Below the pieces are notes generated by a model. The model saw only the letters and a program-made list of their open reading frames with translations, searched no databases and was not told the DNA's origin. 64,000 bases of DNA from an uncultured Desulfobacter sp. (GTDB lineage Bacteria; Desulfobacterota; Desulfobacteria; Desulfobacterales; Desulfobacteraceae): assembly GCF_963677125.1 (NCBI RefSeq), contig NZ_OY781882.1, positions 5,416,501-5,480,500 of the forward strand, read 5' to 3'. Of the stretch, positions 27,500-37,694 are shown in pieces; position 1 is the first letter of the stretch; each line of letters begins with the position of its first letter. A program made the translations under genes and the position numbers.

Positions 27500-27704
27500 T
27501 TATTTTTATGTCCCTTGGGAACACCATGTCTAAAAACCTAAAGATTAAATCACACTTATATCGGTGAATCAAGAAGTTATCAAACGGCCCACTGAACAAT
27601 TGCAGGTAACCAGACTGCCGCTTGATGTCGATTTGAAAAGGTTGGGTCATTTCTCGATTGGATTGTTCATGATAAAAAAAACAATGATTCAGCAACCCCA
27701 GGCA

Positions 27705-28610
27705 TTACTTGCTGAAAAACACTGAATGGCGTGCGGTGTCGGTGATGGCCACAACCGCTGGATGCTTAAGAATTCGTTCAACAGAGATCGCATAAAATCG
27801 TTCCTTGATATTGCTGCATCTACCGATGATCTCCACTTGATACTGGGCTTTAACCTCAGATTCAATTATCGTGGGCCCCATGAATACGCCGTCTCCGGCC
27901 TGCCCGAAAACAGTCAGCAGCGCATTGTCTTCAAATTCAGCGACCATCACCGGTCGAATGGACAAACGGTCAAACCACTGATCAAGGGCACCCCGGAGCC
28001 ATGACATGGTCATGGGCATTACCATGGGGGCGTTATCCAGGCAGTCAGGAAATTTTCCAGGCAGGCGTTGCGCAAGTTTTTTTTCGGCAAAGAAAGTGAT
28101 CCCGCATTCGCCTAAAAAATGATTGTAGGTTTTCACGCTGAGACCGGGCTTGGGTAATCCGTCGGAAATCACCAGATCCAGATTGTGCAACGCAAGATCG
28201 GCCAGCAGGTCTTTTTCCTTGCCTTCGTGGCAGGCCAGGCGAACGGTTTTTTCCATACACAGGGCCGGTTCAATCAGCTTTCTGGCCATGAGCTTGGGCA
28301 CGACATCCACGATACCCACATTCAGTGAAAGCGGTCCGACCACCGGACGGTTGTGAATTTGATCCATGAGTTCGCGTCCCAAAAGAAAAATCTTGTCGGC
28401 ATATTGAAACACCAGCTGACCTAAATCCGTGGCTTCCAGTTTTCGTCCCTGTCGGTTGAACAGTTTTCCACCGAAAGATTCCTCCAGTTTGGTCAACTGC
28501 GCACTGATGGTTGACTGGGCAAGCCTGAGTCTGTTGCTGGCTGCCGTAATGCTCCCTTCGTTCATAACTATCCAGAAATAGTAAAGATGATGATAATTAA
28601 GCCATTCCAT
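27705..28610 (-). CDS. nhaR: LysR-type activator NhaR
   Basis: A 301-aa LysR-family regulator of the NhaR subgroup. The N-terminal HTH reads WLNYHHLYYFWIVMNEGSIT, and the effector domain has the NhaR-like VVGPLSLNVGIVDVVPKLMA. NhaR activates sodium/proton antiporter genes in response to sodium. It is divergent from nhaD, 214 nt away, so the same role is likely here. Confidence 0.9.
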   Translation of the reverse strand: MEWLNYHHLYYFWIVMNEGSITAASNRLRLAQSTISAQLTKLEESFGGKLFNRQGRKLEATDLGQLVFQYADKIFLLGRELMDQIHNRPVVGPLSLNVGIVDVVPKLMARKLIEPALCMEKTVRLACHEGKEKDLLADLALHNLDLVISDGLPKPGLSVKTYNHFLGECGITFFAEKKLAQRLPGKFPDCLDNAPMVMPMTMSWLRGALDQWFDRLSIRPVMVAEFEDNALLTVFGQAGDGVFMGPTIIESEVKAQYQVEIIGRCSNIKERFYAISVERILKHPAVVAITDTARHSVFFSK

Positions 28611-28616
28611 GTATCG

Positions 28617-28631
28617 TTCGTTTTTTTCGAA
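28617..28631. promoter_or_regulatory. Candidate LysR-type box in the nhaR-nhaD spacer
   Basis: The palindrome TTCG-N7-CGAA contains a T-N11-A LysR core and lies immediately upstream of the nhaR start, in the divergent spacer shared with nhaD. It could serve NhaR autoregulation. It rests on symmetry and position only. Confidence 0.35.
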
Positions 28632-28824
28632 TAGTAGCCACTATATTATCTATTTGACCGAATTAACTATGCTCTTTATGATTTTATTTTTTTCTTTGCT
28701 GTTGAAATTTAAATATGTGGACACCCTATCATGAAGCCGGCACGTGGGTCCATGGTTTTGACGTGAAGATCATGTGGTTTGTAACCAATTAGGTCAATTC
28801 AATGAAATATAGGTGGTGATGCGT

Positions 28825-30264
28825 ATGAAAGATACAATTAAATTGATAATTATTACGATCGGATTGCTGATGTTTCCGGTCATGGCTTTTGCCCAGGCTG
28901 AGGCTGCCCATGCCGCGGGTTCCGGATTGGCAGGTACCGTATACGGATATATTGCGGTGATTTTTTTTATTGGTGCCTATGCCCTGGTTCCACTGGAGAA
29001 TAATATTCATTTAAGAAAGAGCAAACCCGTGCTGCTGGCAGCCGGCGTAATATGGGTTCTGGTGTCGCTGGCCTATATCGGTATCGGGGACACACACACA
29101 GCCCATGATGCCATCAAGCACAGCCTGATTGAATATGCTGAACTGTTTTTGTTTTTGCTGGCGGCCATGACCTACATTAATGCCATGGAGGAACGCAATG
29201 TGTTCCAACGCCTGCGGGCGATTCTGGTTTCCCGGGGCCTTTCTTTGAGGAAAATTTTCTGGATTACCGGGATCCTTGCTTTTTTTATCTCCCCGGTGGC
29301 GGATAATCTGACCACGGCATTGCTCATGGGGGCGGTGGCTATGGCAGTTGGTGGAAATAATAAAGGCTTCATCAGTCTTGCCTGCATCAATATTGTGGTG
29401 GCGGCCAATGCCGGTGGTGCGTTTTCGCCGTTTGGGGATATTACCACCCTGATGGTCTGGCAAAAGGGCAAGATCGCTTTTTCCCAATTTTTTGCCATCT
29501 TTATCCCTTCACTGGTCAACTGGCTGGTGCCGGCTGTGATCATGAGCCTGTTTGTGGATAAGGATGTTCCCGAGGCCCTGGACGAATCCGTTACGATGAA
29601 GTACGGCGCCTGGGTCATTATGGGGCTGTTTGGGGCAACGATTGTGACGGCTGTTTGTTTCCACAATATGCTGCATCTGCCCCCGGCAGCCGGTATGATG
29701 CTGGGCCTTGGATATCTTGGGATGTTTTCTTTTCATATCAAACGCTATGAAAATCGAACGAACAAATACGATCCAATTCTTGGGGCACGTGAGATCGACT
29801 GCACCCCTTCGTCTGACTTAACATCTTTTGACATCATGAAAAAGATATCCAGGGCCGAATGGGATACCTTATTGTTCTTCTATGGCATTATCCTTTGTGT
29901 GGGAGGACTGGCCCAGTTCGGATACCTTGCGCTGATTTCCCAATTTATGTATCTGGATCTCGGGGCCACCTGGGCCAATACCCTTGTGGGTGTTCTGTCT
30001 GCCATTTTGGATAATATTCCCGTGATGTTTGCCGTTCTCACCATGGATCCGACCATGTCACACGGCCAATGGCTTCTGGTTACCCTGACGGCTGGTACCG
30101 GCGGCAGTATGCTGGCCATCGGCTCTGCGGCCGGCGTAGCGCTCATGGGTGCTGCACGGGGGACCTATACGTTTGGCGGGCACCTGAAATGGACCCCGGT
30201 GATCGCTCTGGGTTATGCTTTAAGTATTATATGCCACCTGCTACTCAACAGGGCTTTGATGTAA
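28825..30264 (+). CDS. nhaD: NhaD-type sodium:proton antiporter
   Basis: A 479-aa antiporter of the NhaD/ion-transporter superfamily. A signal-like first segment ends near FAQAEA, and about a dozen helices follow. Family signatures include FFISPVADNLTTALLMGAVAM, INIVVAANAGGAFSPFGDITTLMVW and ILDNIPVMFAVLTMDP. It exchanges sodium or lithium for protons. The frame opens at 28813 with GTG, but the AGGTGG site (28811-28816) best serves the ATG at 28825. Divergent nhaR probably controls it. Confidence 0.93.
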   Translation: MKDTIKLIIITIGLLMFPVMAFAQAEAAHAAGSGLAGTVYGYIAVIFFIGAYALVPLENNIHLRKSKPVLLAAGVIWVLVSLAYIGIGDTHTAHDAIKHSLIEYAELFLFLLAAMTYINAMEERNVFQRLRAILVSRGLSLRKIFWITGILAFFISPVADNLTTALLMGAVAMAVGGNNKGFISLACINIVVAANAGGAFSPFGDITTLMVWQKGKIAFSQFFAIFIPSLVNWLVPAVIMSLFVDKDVPEALDESVTMKYGAWVIMGLFGATIVTAVCFHNMLHLPPAAGMMLGLGYLGMFSFHIKRYENRTNKYDPILGAREIDCTPSSDLTSFDIMKKISRAEWDTLLFFYGIILCVGGLAQFGYLALISQFMYLDLGATWANTLVGVLSAILDNIPVMFAVLTMDPTMSHGQWLLVTLTAGTGGSMLAIGSAAGVALMGAARGTYTFGGHLKWTPVIALGYALSIICHLLLNRALM

Positions 30265-30275
30265 ACCAAAATATC

Positions 30276-30309
30276 GGCCATGGGCATTTAGACCAGCCCA
30301 TGGCCTTTA
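30276..30309 (+). terminator. Rho-independent terminator after nhaD
   Basis: A perfect 10-bp stem GGCCATGGGC / GCCCATGGCC (30276-30285 and 30296-30305) with a 10-nt loop is followed by TTTAT, 12 nt past the nhaD stop. Confidence 0.75.
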
Positions 30310-30353
30310 TAAGAAAGTCTGGGTGCAGAAAGACCAAGGACGGCCCGTGGCCG

Positions 30354-30737
30354 TTATACGGATTCGTTCAACGTGGACGACAATATGGGTTTGAGTTCTT
30401 TCGGTGTGATATCTTTTGGGATATGAACAGCGACATCTATATTTTTAAATTTATCCAGTCTGGCTTCATTAATTTCACCAGTCATGAGTAGCACCGGTAT
30501 ATCTTTGTAGCCTGTTTTACCTTTCAAAATTGTTATGAATTCCAAGCCGTCCATTTCAGGCATATTATAGTCAGTGATAATCAAATCGATGGGAGTGCTT
30601 TTAAGTAAACTCAGCGCTTCTTTACCGTCCTTGGCCTCAAGAATTTTTAAATCATTAAACCCCGCTCTAAGAATTGTTCGTTTGATTGCGGTTCGCATCG
30701 GTTTTGAATCATCGACAACTAAGCATGAGCGGCACAT
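30354..30737 (-). CDS. Stand-alone CheY-like receiver protein
   Basis: A 127-aa single receiver domain with the acidic pocket VVDDS, phospho-acceptor Asp56 in LIITDYNMPEMDG, the conserved Thr in LLMTGE, and a Lys near VHIPKDITP. There is no output domain, so it works by protein contact as in chemotaxis-like or phosphorelay systems. No kinase is adjacent. Confidence 0.9.
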   Translation of the reverse strand: MCRSCLVVDDSKPMRTAIKRTILRAGFNDLKILEAKDGKEALSLLKSTPIDLIITDYNMPEMDGLEFITILKGKTGYKDIPVLLMTGEINEARLDKFKNIDVAVHIPKDITPKELKPILSSTLNESV

Positions 30738-30839
30738 GGCCTATTTCCTTTTTTATTGGTATAAATATTGGATAGCGGGTTAGGCACTCATAATTGAAAA
30801 AGTTGTTATGGCTATGAGGTTTTGTTTTGAACATGGGCC

Positions 30840-31478
30840 TTAGAAACGGTCACTGGACGCTAATTTAATGCCTAATCCAACAAATAATGCGCCAAGGCCC
30901 CGATCCATCCATCGCGAAATTTTTGTGTTGTTGTTCAGATAGCCGGTTAATTTGCCGCCAACAAGAATTAAAGGCGGCTCAACGAAAGCTGCTACGAAAA
31001 TAATAAGAGAACCATGGAGAAAAAATTGTGCACTAACAGGGCCTGCCCCGGCTTCAACGAATTGCGGAAGAAACGCCAGGAAGAAAACAGCGACTTTAGG
31101 ATTTAATACGGACACCAGCACCCCTTGTCTAAATATTGGCATCAAACCTTTTGGTGAAACCTGGTCGTTAACAGACATACGGGTTCCTTTAGACCGTAAA
31201 GACTGTATGCCAAGCCAAATCAGATACGCCGCGCCAATCCATTTGATGGTTGAAAATGCCACCGCTGAGGAGGCCAAAACAGCAGACAGACCAAGCGCCG
31301 CAAAAATAACATGGATAAAGGCACCGGTCCAAATACCAAACATTGCTGAAAAGCCTGAGTGTACCCCTCTTTTTGCAGTTTGACCAAGGATGAAAGCCAT
31401 GTCAGGACCTGGCGATATGTTTAACAGAACAGCAGCTGTGAAAAATGTTGCCCAATGACTCAAAGAATATTCGAACAT
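30840..31478 (-). CDS. LysE/RhtB-family amino-acid exporter
   Basis: A 212-aa membrane protein with about six hydrophobic helices. The LysE-family signature is near the N-terminus (NISPGPDMAFILGQTAKRG), followed by GAFIHVIFAALGLSAVLA and LVSVLNPKVAVFFLAFLPQFV. Such proteins export amino acids or related small molecules. The substrate is not predictable. Confidence 0.9.
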   Translation of the reverse strand: MFEYSLSHWATFFTAAVLLNISPGPDMAFILGQTAKRGVHSGFSAMFGIWTGAFIHVIFAALGLSAVLASSAVAFSTIKWIGAAYLIWLGIQSLRSKGTRMSVNDQVSPKGLMPIFRQGVLVSVLNPKVAVFFLAFLPQFVEAGAGPVSAQFFLHGSLIIFVAAFVEPPLILVGGKLTGYLNNNTKISRWMDRGLGALFVGLGIKLASSDRF

Positions 31479-31585
31479 TGTTTGTAAATCCTATATTTTG
31501 TGAATAAATATGGCCTTTATTGTATTGGCTATGTACGTAATATACAACCCAAATACGTATCAATGAATGCGTTGGCCGATTTTCT

Positions 31586-32398
31586 TTATTTGTTTAATTT
31601 CGCTTTAAAATTCCTGATCAGCTTTCCTGACAGGGTAGAACTGTCTGGGATCAAGGGTAGTTTGTCCACTTTAAACCATGCCGCCTCTATAATTTCCTCG
31701 GGATCAATTTTTATCTTACCACTCTCATAATCCGCTGAGAACCCGATCATTAAGCTATCCGGAAAAGGCCAGGGTTGGCTTTTGACATACCGGACATTTT
31801 TAACTCGAATCCGGGTTTCTTCATAAACCTCCCGGGCCACACTCTCCTCCAGGGTTTCCCCGGGGGCGGTAAATCCTGCCAGAACGGAAAAGGTTTGTCT
31901 TTTAGGAAATCGAGTTCCCCGGGCCAAAAGAATTTCATCACCCCGGGTCACGCTCATGATCACAGCAGGGGATATTCTGGGGTAAGCATGAAAGCCGCAG
32001 GCCGGACAGGTCCTGCTGTGATCCTTTTCCATTATTTGAGTCAAGGTGCCGCACCGGCCGCAAAAACGGGAATTGGTGTGCAGGTCCGCTATAAACCGAC
32101 CACAGGCAACGGCTAGGCGGAAGGGCTCGTCGGTACTGCGGTAGAATTCTCTGAGATCGGATATTGAAAGCCCGGATTCCGGTAGAGGCTTCATCAGGGT
32201 ACCGCAGCAGCAGGGAGTGCCGTCTATGGATCCAAACGGATGGAGGCCATTGCGGGCCAGGGCCTCGATCTGGTTCGCTTCAAGGAGGGGCACTTGCCCT
32301 GTTTCAGGGTCAATGACCAGTCCGGTGCGGTCAAAGAGAAAAATCCATGCCGCAGTGTTTTCAAAGGATACGGGTGATGGTGAGGGAATAAACATCAT
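31586..32398 (-). CDS. nudC: NAD(H) pyrophosphatase NudC (Nudix, zinc ribbon)
   Basis: A 270-aa Nudix hydrolase. The N-terminal domain is followed by a four-Cys zinc ribbon (CGRCG ... CPACG) and a Nudix box that fits GX5EX7REUXEE (GFTAPGETLEESVAREVYEE). The SQPWPFPDSLMIGF segment is the SQPWPFPxS signature of NADH pyrophosphatases. It hydrolyses NAD(H), and in other bacteria removes NAD caps from RNA. Its start overlaps the prmA stop by 4 nt. Confidence 0.93.
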   Translation of the reverse strand: MMFIPSPSPVSFENTAAWIFLFDRTGLVIDPETGQVPLLEANQIEALARNGLHPFGSIDGTPCCCGTLMKPLPESGLSISDLREFYRSTDEPFRLAVACGRFIADLHTNSRFCGRCGTLTQIMEKDHSRTCPACGFHAYPRISPAVIMSVTRGDEILLARGTRFPKRQTFSVLAGFTAPGETLEESVAREVYEETRIRVKNVRYVKSQPWPFPDSLMIGFSADYESGKIKIDPEEIIEAAWFKVDKLPLIPDSSTLSGKLIRNFKAKLNK

Positions 32399-33315
32399 TT
32401 TTTATGACCCACCACCAGGGCCACCCACTCCTCGTGGGTGATTTTTTTGATGCACTCAAGGTTTTGGGCCGCCATGGCGGCATAAATGTCCGGCAGTCTC
32501 TCCTCGATGATGCCCGAAAGGATGGCATTTGCGTCCGGTGCCAGGCACGCGGCAATATCCGGCATGATCGGTGCGATCACCTGGGCAATGATGTTGGCGC
32601 AAATCAGGTCATATTGGGCCTCTGGCGTTTGATCCAAAGTTTTCGCCCCAAGGGTGACGCTATTAAGGGCAATTCCGTTTTTTTCTAAATTCTGCCGGGT
32701 GATATCCACGGCCGCAGGGTCCACATCAATGCCGGTCATAGCGCCTGCCCCAAGTTTTGCTGCGCAAATCATCAATATGCCCGACCCGCAGCCCACATCC
32801 AGCAGGGTCTTGCCCGGCTGGACATATTCTTCTAAAAGCGCCAGGCACATGGACGTGGTGGGGTGGGTACCCGTGCCGAATGCCATGCCCGGATCAATGT
32901 GGATGATAATTTCTCCGGGTACCGGGGTATAGTCCTTCCATTCCGGTTTCACCACAATGGTGTCCGTAATCCGGGTGACGTTGAAATAATCCTTCCAGGC
33001 ATGGGCCCAGTCTTTTTCATCTACCCGTTCTGATAAAACATCCACTCGGACAGCCATATCAGACAATCCTGCCAGGCGCTCCTTGATTTTGGAAATCATG
33101 ATATCCGAATCATCCGTATCCGGCAGATAGCCGATGATGCTGTTATGCTCAGGTTGTTTCAGGGTTTGGGTGCCGAATCCCTCATCCGGTTCAGGGATGG
33201 GGACTTCACAGATGACGCCTTTCAGGTTGAATGAAAAGAAAATATGGCAGATTACTTCTTCGGCAAGTTCGATATTGTCTGCGTCGAATCGGGCAATAAC
33301 TTTTTTGAATTTCAT
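32395..33315 (-). CDS. prmA: Ribosomal protein L11 methyltransferase
   Basis: A 306-aa SAM-dependent methyltransferase. The N-terminal substrate-recognition region leads to IDPGMAFGTGTHPTTSMCL (a PrmA signature) and SAM motif I LLDVGCGSGIL, followed by IDVDPAAV and an NIIAQ motif. It trimethylates ribosomal protein L11. It forms an overlapping pair with nudC. Confidence 0.93.
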   Translation of the reverse strand: MKFKKVIARFDADNIELAEEVICHIFFSFNLKGVICEVPIPEPDEGFGTQTLKQPEHNSIIGYLPDTDDSDIMISKIKERLAGLSDMAVRVDVLSERVDEKDWAHAWKDYFNVTRITDTIVVKPEWKDYTPVPGEIIIHIDPGMAFGTGTHPTTSMCLALLEEYVQPGKTLLDVGCGSGILMICAAKLGAGAMTGIDVDPAAVDITRQNLEKNGIALNSVTLGAKTLDQTPEAQYDLICANIIAQVIAPIMPDIAACLAPDANAILSGIIEERLPDIYAAMAAQNLECIKKITHEEWVALVVGHKK

Positions 33316-33521
33316 GGCATTGTCGGCCTTTTTTGTTTTATTAGAAGAAAGTCAGGGTAAGTCGCTAAGATCTTACAACTTTCGTCGATGGTTAAATCCG
33401 GCTCTCTATATATCAGATCAACCCATGGCTGTTATATCAACATTATCGTTGACAATCCATACCTGCATGTCCTAACGCTAACAATGATCAGCATGTACTA
33501 AAAAAATTGCGGGACGGTGGC

Positions 33522-35810
33522 GTGACTGAGTTTGAAACAACAGATGCAGCAAAAGTGACTAAACGGGGCAAACGTTCCGGTATCCGGCTTTTTTTAAGCT
33601 CTCTTCAGATCCGGTATAAGTTTCTTATCAGTTTTGCGTTGATATTTTTTCTGTCCATGTTTCTGTGCAATTTGTTTATCTATGTTTATGTACGCAACAA
33701 TATTGAAGACCGCATCGAAAGTGAGCTGACCAATACCACGGCTATGATTTATGATATGGTCAATACGTCCGTGAATGTGGCCATTAAAAATCATCTGCGG
33801 GCCGTGGCGGAAAAAAATCTGGATATACTCAACGCCTTGTACCAAAGATCTCTGGCCGGTGACATCTCCCCGGAGGATGCACGCAAAAGAGCGGTTGAAG
33901 TGATTTTAAGCCAGACCATCGGGACATCGGGCTATCTTTACTGCCTGGACAGCCAGGGGGATGTTACCGTACACCCGAGAGGCGGATTGATCGGCATCAA
34001 TGTGGCGGAACACGATTTTGTCCGGCAGATGATGACAAAAAAACAAGGCTACCTGGAGTATGAATGGAAGAATCCCGAGGAAAAAGAACGTCGGGCCAAA
34101 GCCCTTTATATGGCCCATTTTGAACCCTGGGACTGGATCATCGCCGCCTCGGCCTATCGGTCAGAATTCATCAGACTTGTCAATGTTCAGGATTTCAGGC
34201 AGAGCATTCTTTCCTTAAAATTTGGGCAAAGCGGTTATGCCTTTGTGTTTGACAAAAACGGCCGGGCCATTATCCATCCTGTGCTGCAGGATGTGAATAT
34301 TTTTCAGACCCCAGAATTGCCCAATCAATATCTCCAGGACATGATGCAGCGCAAAAAGGGCCGGGCGGTTTACTTCTGGAAAAACCCCGGAGAGACCCGG
34401 CCCCGCAAAAAACTTGTGATGTTCAATTACATTCCTGAATACCAGTGGATTGTGGCGTCGTCATCTTACCTGGATGAGCTTTACCTGCCTTTAAAAACCA
34501 TCCGCAATGTGTTTTTAGGCATCTCCCTGCTGTTTTTCTGCATCATGCTGGCCGTCACTTTTGGCCTCAGCCGCACCATTACCACACCGCTTCGTCAGCT
34601 CATGGCCCGGTTCAGCACGGCCACGGCAGGCGATTACTCCACCCGGATGGAGAGTCGTTCAAAGGACGAGGTGGGACAGCTTGCCGGCTATTTTAACCGG
34701 TTCATGGATCAGCTTGAAACCACCCACCAGGAGTTAAAGGATGAAATCCGGGTGCGCAGAATGGCCGAACAGGCTAGAAACGAAAGCCGGGTGCGCTACT
34801 ATCTGCTCATGGAAGCAGCACCCGACCCCATTGTCAATTATGATATGAAAGGCCGGGTGATTTATATTAATCCCGCCTTTGCCCGGGTTTTCGGTTGGTC
34901 TTTGGAAGAGTGCAGAGGCCGAAAAATGGACCATTTTGTCCCAGATGCCTGCTGGCCTGAAACAAAAGTGATGATCCATCAGGTTCGGGTGGGCCAAGGC
35001 ATCTTTAATGTTGAAACCCGCAGACTGACAAAAGACGGCCGGGTGGTGGATGTCAGCATATCCGGGGCATCGGCCCTTGACGCCCGGGGAAAACTGACCG
35101 GCAGTATTATTATTTTAAGGGACATTACCCGGTCCAAAAATCTTGAAAAACAGGTGATGCAGGCCGGGGACCGGGAACGGATGAACATCGGCCAGGAGCT
35201 TCACGACGATCTTTGTCCCCATCTCATCGGCATTTCAGGGCTGGCCGCCGTGATCCGGGAGGATCTTAAATCCCGGCAGGACCCCGCCGCAGAGCTTGCC
35301 GGGAAAATGGGGCTTCTAATGGAAGACGCCGTGGAAAAGACCCGGCAGCTTGCCAGGGGCCTTTGCCCGGTCCATTTGGTCAGCCATGGATTTCAGTCAG
35401 CCCTGGAAGAAATTGCCGATCAGTTTGCCTATTACCCGGGCATCCGATTTGAGTGCCGCATGGATGAGGGCGTGGATATTTTGGACGATTCCTGCGCCAT
35501 TCATCTTTATCACATTGCGCGGGAAGCGGTGAACAACGCGGTTAAACATTCGAACTGCGATCAGATATTTATTGATTTGATCGAGGATGCGGCCGCCGGT
35601 TTGATCCATTTGACGGTTACGGATAATGGTTCCGGCATTGATCCCGACCATTCCGGCAGGGGTATCGGTTTGCAGATCATGGCCTACCGGGCTAAAATTA
35701 TTGAAGCGCAGTTTAATATCGAGACAGGGCCCAAGGGAACGCAAATTATAGTTATTTTCAGTTCGTCTGCCCGGCTGAAAATTGATAAAAAGGAGAATAT
35801 CCCGGTATGA
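33522..35810 (+). CDS. Tandem-Cache NarL-type sensor histidine kinase
   Basis: About 762 aa. A first TM helix is followed by two homologous periplasmic Cache modules (each with a GTSGYLYCLDSQGD-like or GQSGYAFVFDKNGR-like strand and a WKNP motif). A second TM helix, a HAMP (TTPLRQLMARFSTA), a PAS domain and a HisKA_3 domain with His561 in QELHDDLCPH follow, then a HATPase_c. It should sense a small extracellular ligand and phosphorylate the LuxR-type regulator now at 37716. TTG at 33507 opens the frame; GTG at 33522 was chosen, with moderate certainty. The sensor half is closely similar to that of the GGDEF-EAL protein at 56532. Confidence 0.88.
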   Translation: MTEFETTDAAKVTKRGKRSGIRLFLSSLQIRYKFLISFALIFFLSMFLCNLFIYVYVRNNIEDRIESELTNTTAMIYDMVNTSVNVAIKNHLRAVAEKNLDILNALYQRSLAGDISPEDARKRAVEVILSQTIGTSGYLYCLDSQGDVTVHPRGGLIGINVAEHDFVRQMMTKKQGYLEYEWKNPEEKERRAKALYMAHFEPWDWIIAASAYRSEFIRLVNVQDFRQSILSLKFGQSGYAFVFDKNGRAIIHPVLQDVNIFQTPELPNQYLQDMMQRKKGRAVYFWKNPGETRPRKKLVMFNYIPEYQWIVASSSYLDELYLPLKTIRNVFLGISLLFFCIMLAVTFGLSRTITTPLRQLMARFSTATAGDYSTRMESRSKDEVGQLAGYFNRFMDQLETTHQELKDEIRVRRMAEQARNESRVRYYLLMEAAPDPIVNYDMKGRVIYINPAFARVFGWSLEECRGRKMDHFVPDACWPETKVMIHQVRVGQGIFNVETRRLTKDGRVVDVSISGASALDARGKLTGSIIILRDITRSKNLEKQVMQAGDRERMNIGQELHDDLCPHLIGISGLAAVIREDLKSRQDPAAELAGKMGLLMEDAVEKTRQLARGLCPVHLVSHGFQSALEEIADQFAYYPGIRFECRMDEGVDILDDSCAIHLYHIAREAVNNAVKHSNCDQIFIDLIEDAAAGLIHLTVTDNGSGIDPDHSGRGIGLQIMAYRAKIIEAQFNIETGPKGTQIIVIFSSSARLKIDKKENIPV

Positions 35811-35827
35811 TTCAGACCCGTCAAAAA
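35781..35827 (+). repeat. 47-bp direct repeat, left copy
   Basis: It starts ATTGATAAAAAGGAGAAT. It spans the last codons of the kinase gene (IDKKENIPV and stop), a ribosome-binding site, and codons equal to the first seven of the downstream regulator (MIQTRQK). It matches 37690-37736 at 44 of 47 positions and bounds the ATPase gene on its left. Confidence 0.9.
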
Positions 35828-35840
35828 AGAGGAATATACA

Positions 35841-37694
35841 GTGAATCCCTTTGGCACCAGTAGAGTAGATAGTCCGTTTCAAAAACATGCGGATTTAAAA
35901 TCCCTTTTTTCAGAGCAGTTCCTGCGGCTGAAAGCACTTGTCCAGGAGATCGCCGCCGATCCTAATCATCAATCCAGAGGTGTGGTGTTAGCGGGAAATC
36001 CCGGATCCGGGAAAACGCATCTCATCATGCGCTTTGCCGGGGAGATGATCAATGCCAACCGCATTCTTTTCATCCGGCAGCCCAACAACCCCGATGCTGT
36101 GTTCTACCACGTATATGCCAGGATGTTGGAATCCCTTGTGGAAAGGGTACCGGGAACGGATTACACCCAGATTCAATGCCTCTTGGCCAAAAGTTTCTCC
36201 AGCATCATCATTAACGAGATTCGGAAGCTGAAAAAGCCTAGTGAAAACATGAAGTCCATGGATGTGCTGCTATCCCAAAGTCATCTCAATATCTATCGGG
36301 GGTTGGGGGGGGACGATACCGAGACCCGCCGAAAAAACTGGCGATTCATTGAAAAAAGAACACTGGAGTGGTGGGGGAACACCCACGGATTCGGCGGAGA
36401 AGGCTCGGCAATCGTCAAAGCCCTGATCAAGTATTGCTCATATTCCGATATCGGTCGTCGGGAAATTATCCGGAAATGGTTGACCGGCAGCGAGTTGTCG
36501 GAAACGGAGCTCCGGCGTACAGGGCTCGAAAACCGGGTCGACACCATGGGGCTGGAGGGATTTGCCGTGGAGGCGATCCGGGTGCTCGGTAAACTCTCCA
36601 TTGAAGATGAACCCTTAATCGTGGTGTTTGATCAGCTGGAAGGGCTGAAATACAATGAAGAGCTTCTGATCAATTTTGGCGAAGCGGTAAAAGAGCTCTT
36701 CACCCATATTCCCAACACCTTGATGATCTTCAATCTGTTTCCCGAAAGATGGGAAGCATACTCGGCCATTTTCGATCCATCCGTGGTGGAACGGATTTCC
36801 CAAAACAGCGTGTTTTTGAATACCCCTTCTAGAAATGAAATGCGGGAAATTCTCGAATGCCGTGCCAAAGAGGCTGCGTTGGATCTCACAACGCTCTTTA
36901 CTCCCGACGAGTTGGCGAAGATCGTTAACGGAGAGAGCATCCGAACGGTGCTGAACAACGCATCGGATTACTATCGCTTGAAAAAGGATAACATCCCCTT
37001 GCCGCAACCGTTGAGTTCTTTTAAGGATCGGATTCTTGTTGAAATTCGCCAGCTCAAGGAGGAGATCTCATGGCTCAAAAAGCATTTGGATTTCTCTATT
37101 CCGGCGTTTCAGGAGACCGGGCAGACCGAGAAAATTTCAAAGCTTTTAGAAAACTATGCAACATTGGCTGAAAACGAGTATGAGGACATACTGCTGATCA
37201 GCGATGCCGATGACGCCGGTAAACTTCAAGTGATGCTGCGGGCCTTAGGAAAGGGCACACAGCTCAAAATCGGCCCCATGAAAAAGGGGCGCAAAGCCGT
37301 ACCGGAAAATGTAATGGTGCGAACGGGCCGTGGAAAAACTACGGTAACGGGCTTTTTGCATATCAAAGGCAATGCATTCACCAGTCGCTTAAAGAACTTT
37401 AATGAGCTGGCCGAGAGCCATCCATACACCTTTTTTCAGCTGATCCGGGATGAGCGTCAGGAAAAGATCACAGCCAAAGTGGCCGTGCAGGAGATAAATC
37501 ATCTCAAAAACCGTGGAAACGGTGTAGTGGTGAGTATGGATCGAGACAATCGAGTTCTGTTTGAATCTCTGTATCGTTTGATCACAGACATTCAAAATCG
37601 GGACATTGATATGGATCTTCATGACGCCGTCAAGGTGATCAAAAAGCTCCATCAAGATTATTGGGTGATTCGGTTGCTTGAAGATAATTATTGA
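35841..37694 (+). CDS. AAA/P-loop ATPase of unknown function inserted in a two-component operon
   Basis: A 617-aa protein not recognised beyond its P-loop fold. Walker A is GNPGSGKTH (residues about 53-61), a Walker B-like strand is IVVFDQLEG, and a sensor-like NTLMIFNLFPE strand follows. A predicted coiled coil lies around residues 390-420 (DRILVEIRQLKEEISWLKKH). The C-terminal 180 residues form a separate uncharacterised domain containing ISDADDAGKL and GNGVVVSMDRDN. GTG at 35841 follows AGAGGA. The gene sits between a kinase and its regulator and is bounded by 47-bp direct repeats, which implies insertion. The large-ATPase form is reminiscent of defence ATPases, but no specific family or partner is seen. 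Confidence 0.85.
   Translation: MNPFGTSRVDSPFQKHADLKSLFSEQFLRLKALVQEIAADPNHQSRGVVLAGNPGSGKTHLIMRFAGEMINANRILFIRQPNNPDAVFYHVYARMLESLVERVPGTDYTQIQCLLAKSFSSIIINEIRKLKKPSENMKSMDVLLSQSHLNIYRGLGGDDTETRRKNWRFIEKRTLEWWGNTHGFGGEGSAIVKALIKYCSYSDIGRREIIRKWLTGSELSETELRRTGLENRVDTMGLEGFAVEAIRVLGKLSIEDEPLIVVFDQLEGLKYNEELLINFGEAVKELFTHIPNTLMIFNLFPERWEAYSAIFDPSVVERISQNSVFLNTPSRNEMREILECRAKEAALDLTTLFTPDELAKIVNGESIRTVLNNASDYYRLKKDNIPLPQPLSSFKDRILVEIRQLKEEISWLKKHLDFSIPAFQETGQTEKISKLLENYATLAENEYEDILLISDADDAGKLQVMLRALGKGTQLKIGPMKKGRKAVPENVMVRTGRGKTTVTGFLHIKGNAFTSRLKNFNELAESHPYTFFQLIRDERQEKITAKVAVQEINHLKNRGNGVVVSMDRDNRVLFESLYRLITDIQNRDIDMDLHDAVKVIKKLHQDYWVIRLLEDNY

Noticed and set aside
35841..37694. A named anti-phage defence system for the ATPase
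   Set aside because: Only a generic P-loop and Walker B are visible, and no nuclease, methylase or other partner gene is adjacent. The defence idea is kept as a hypothesis only.
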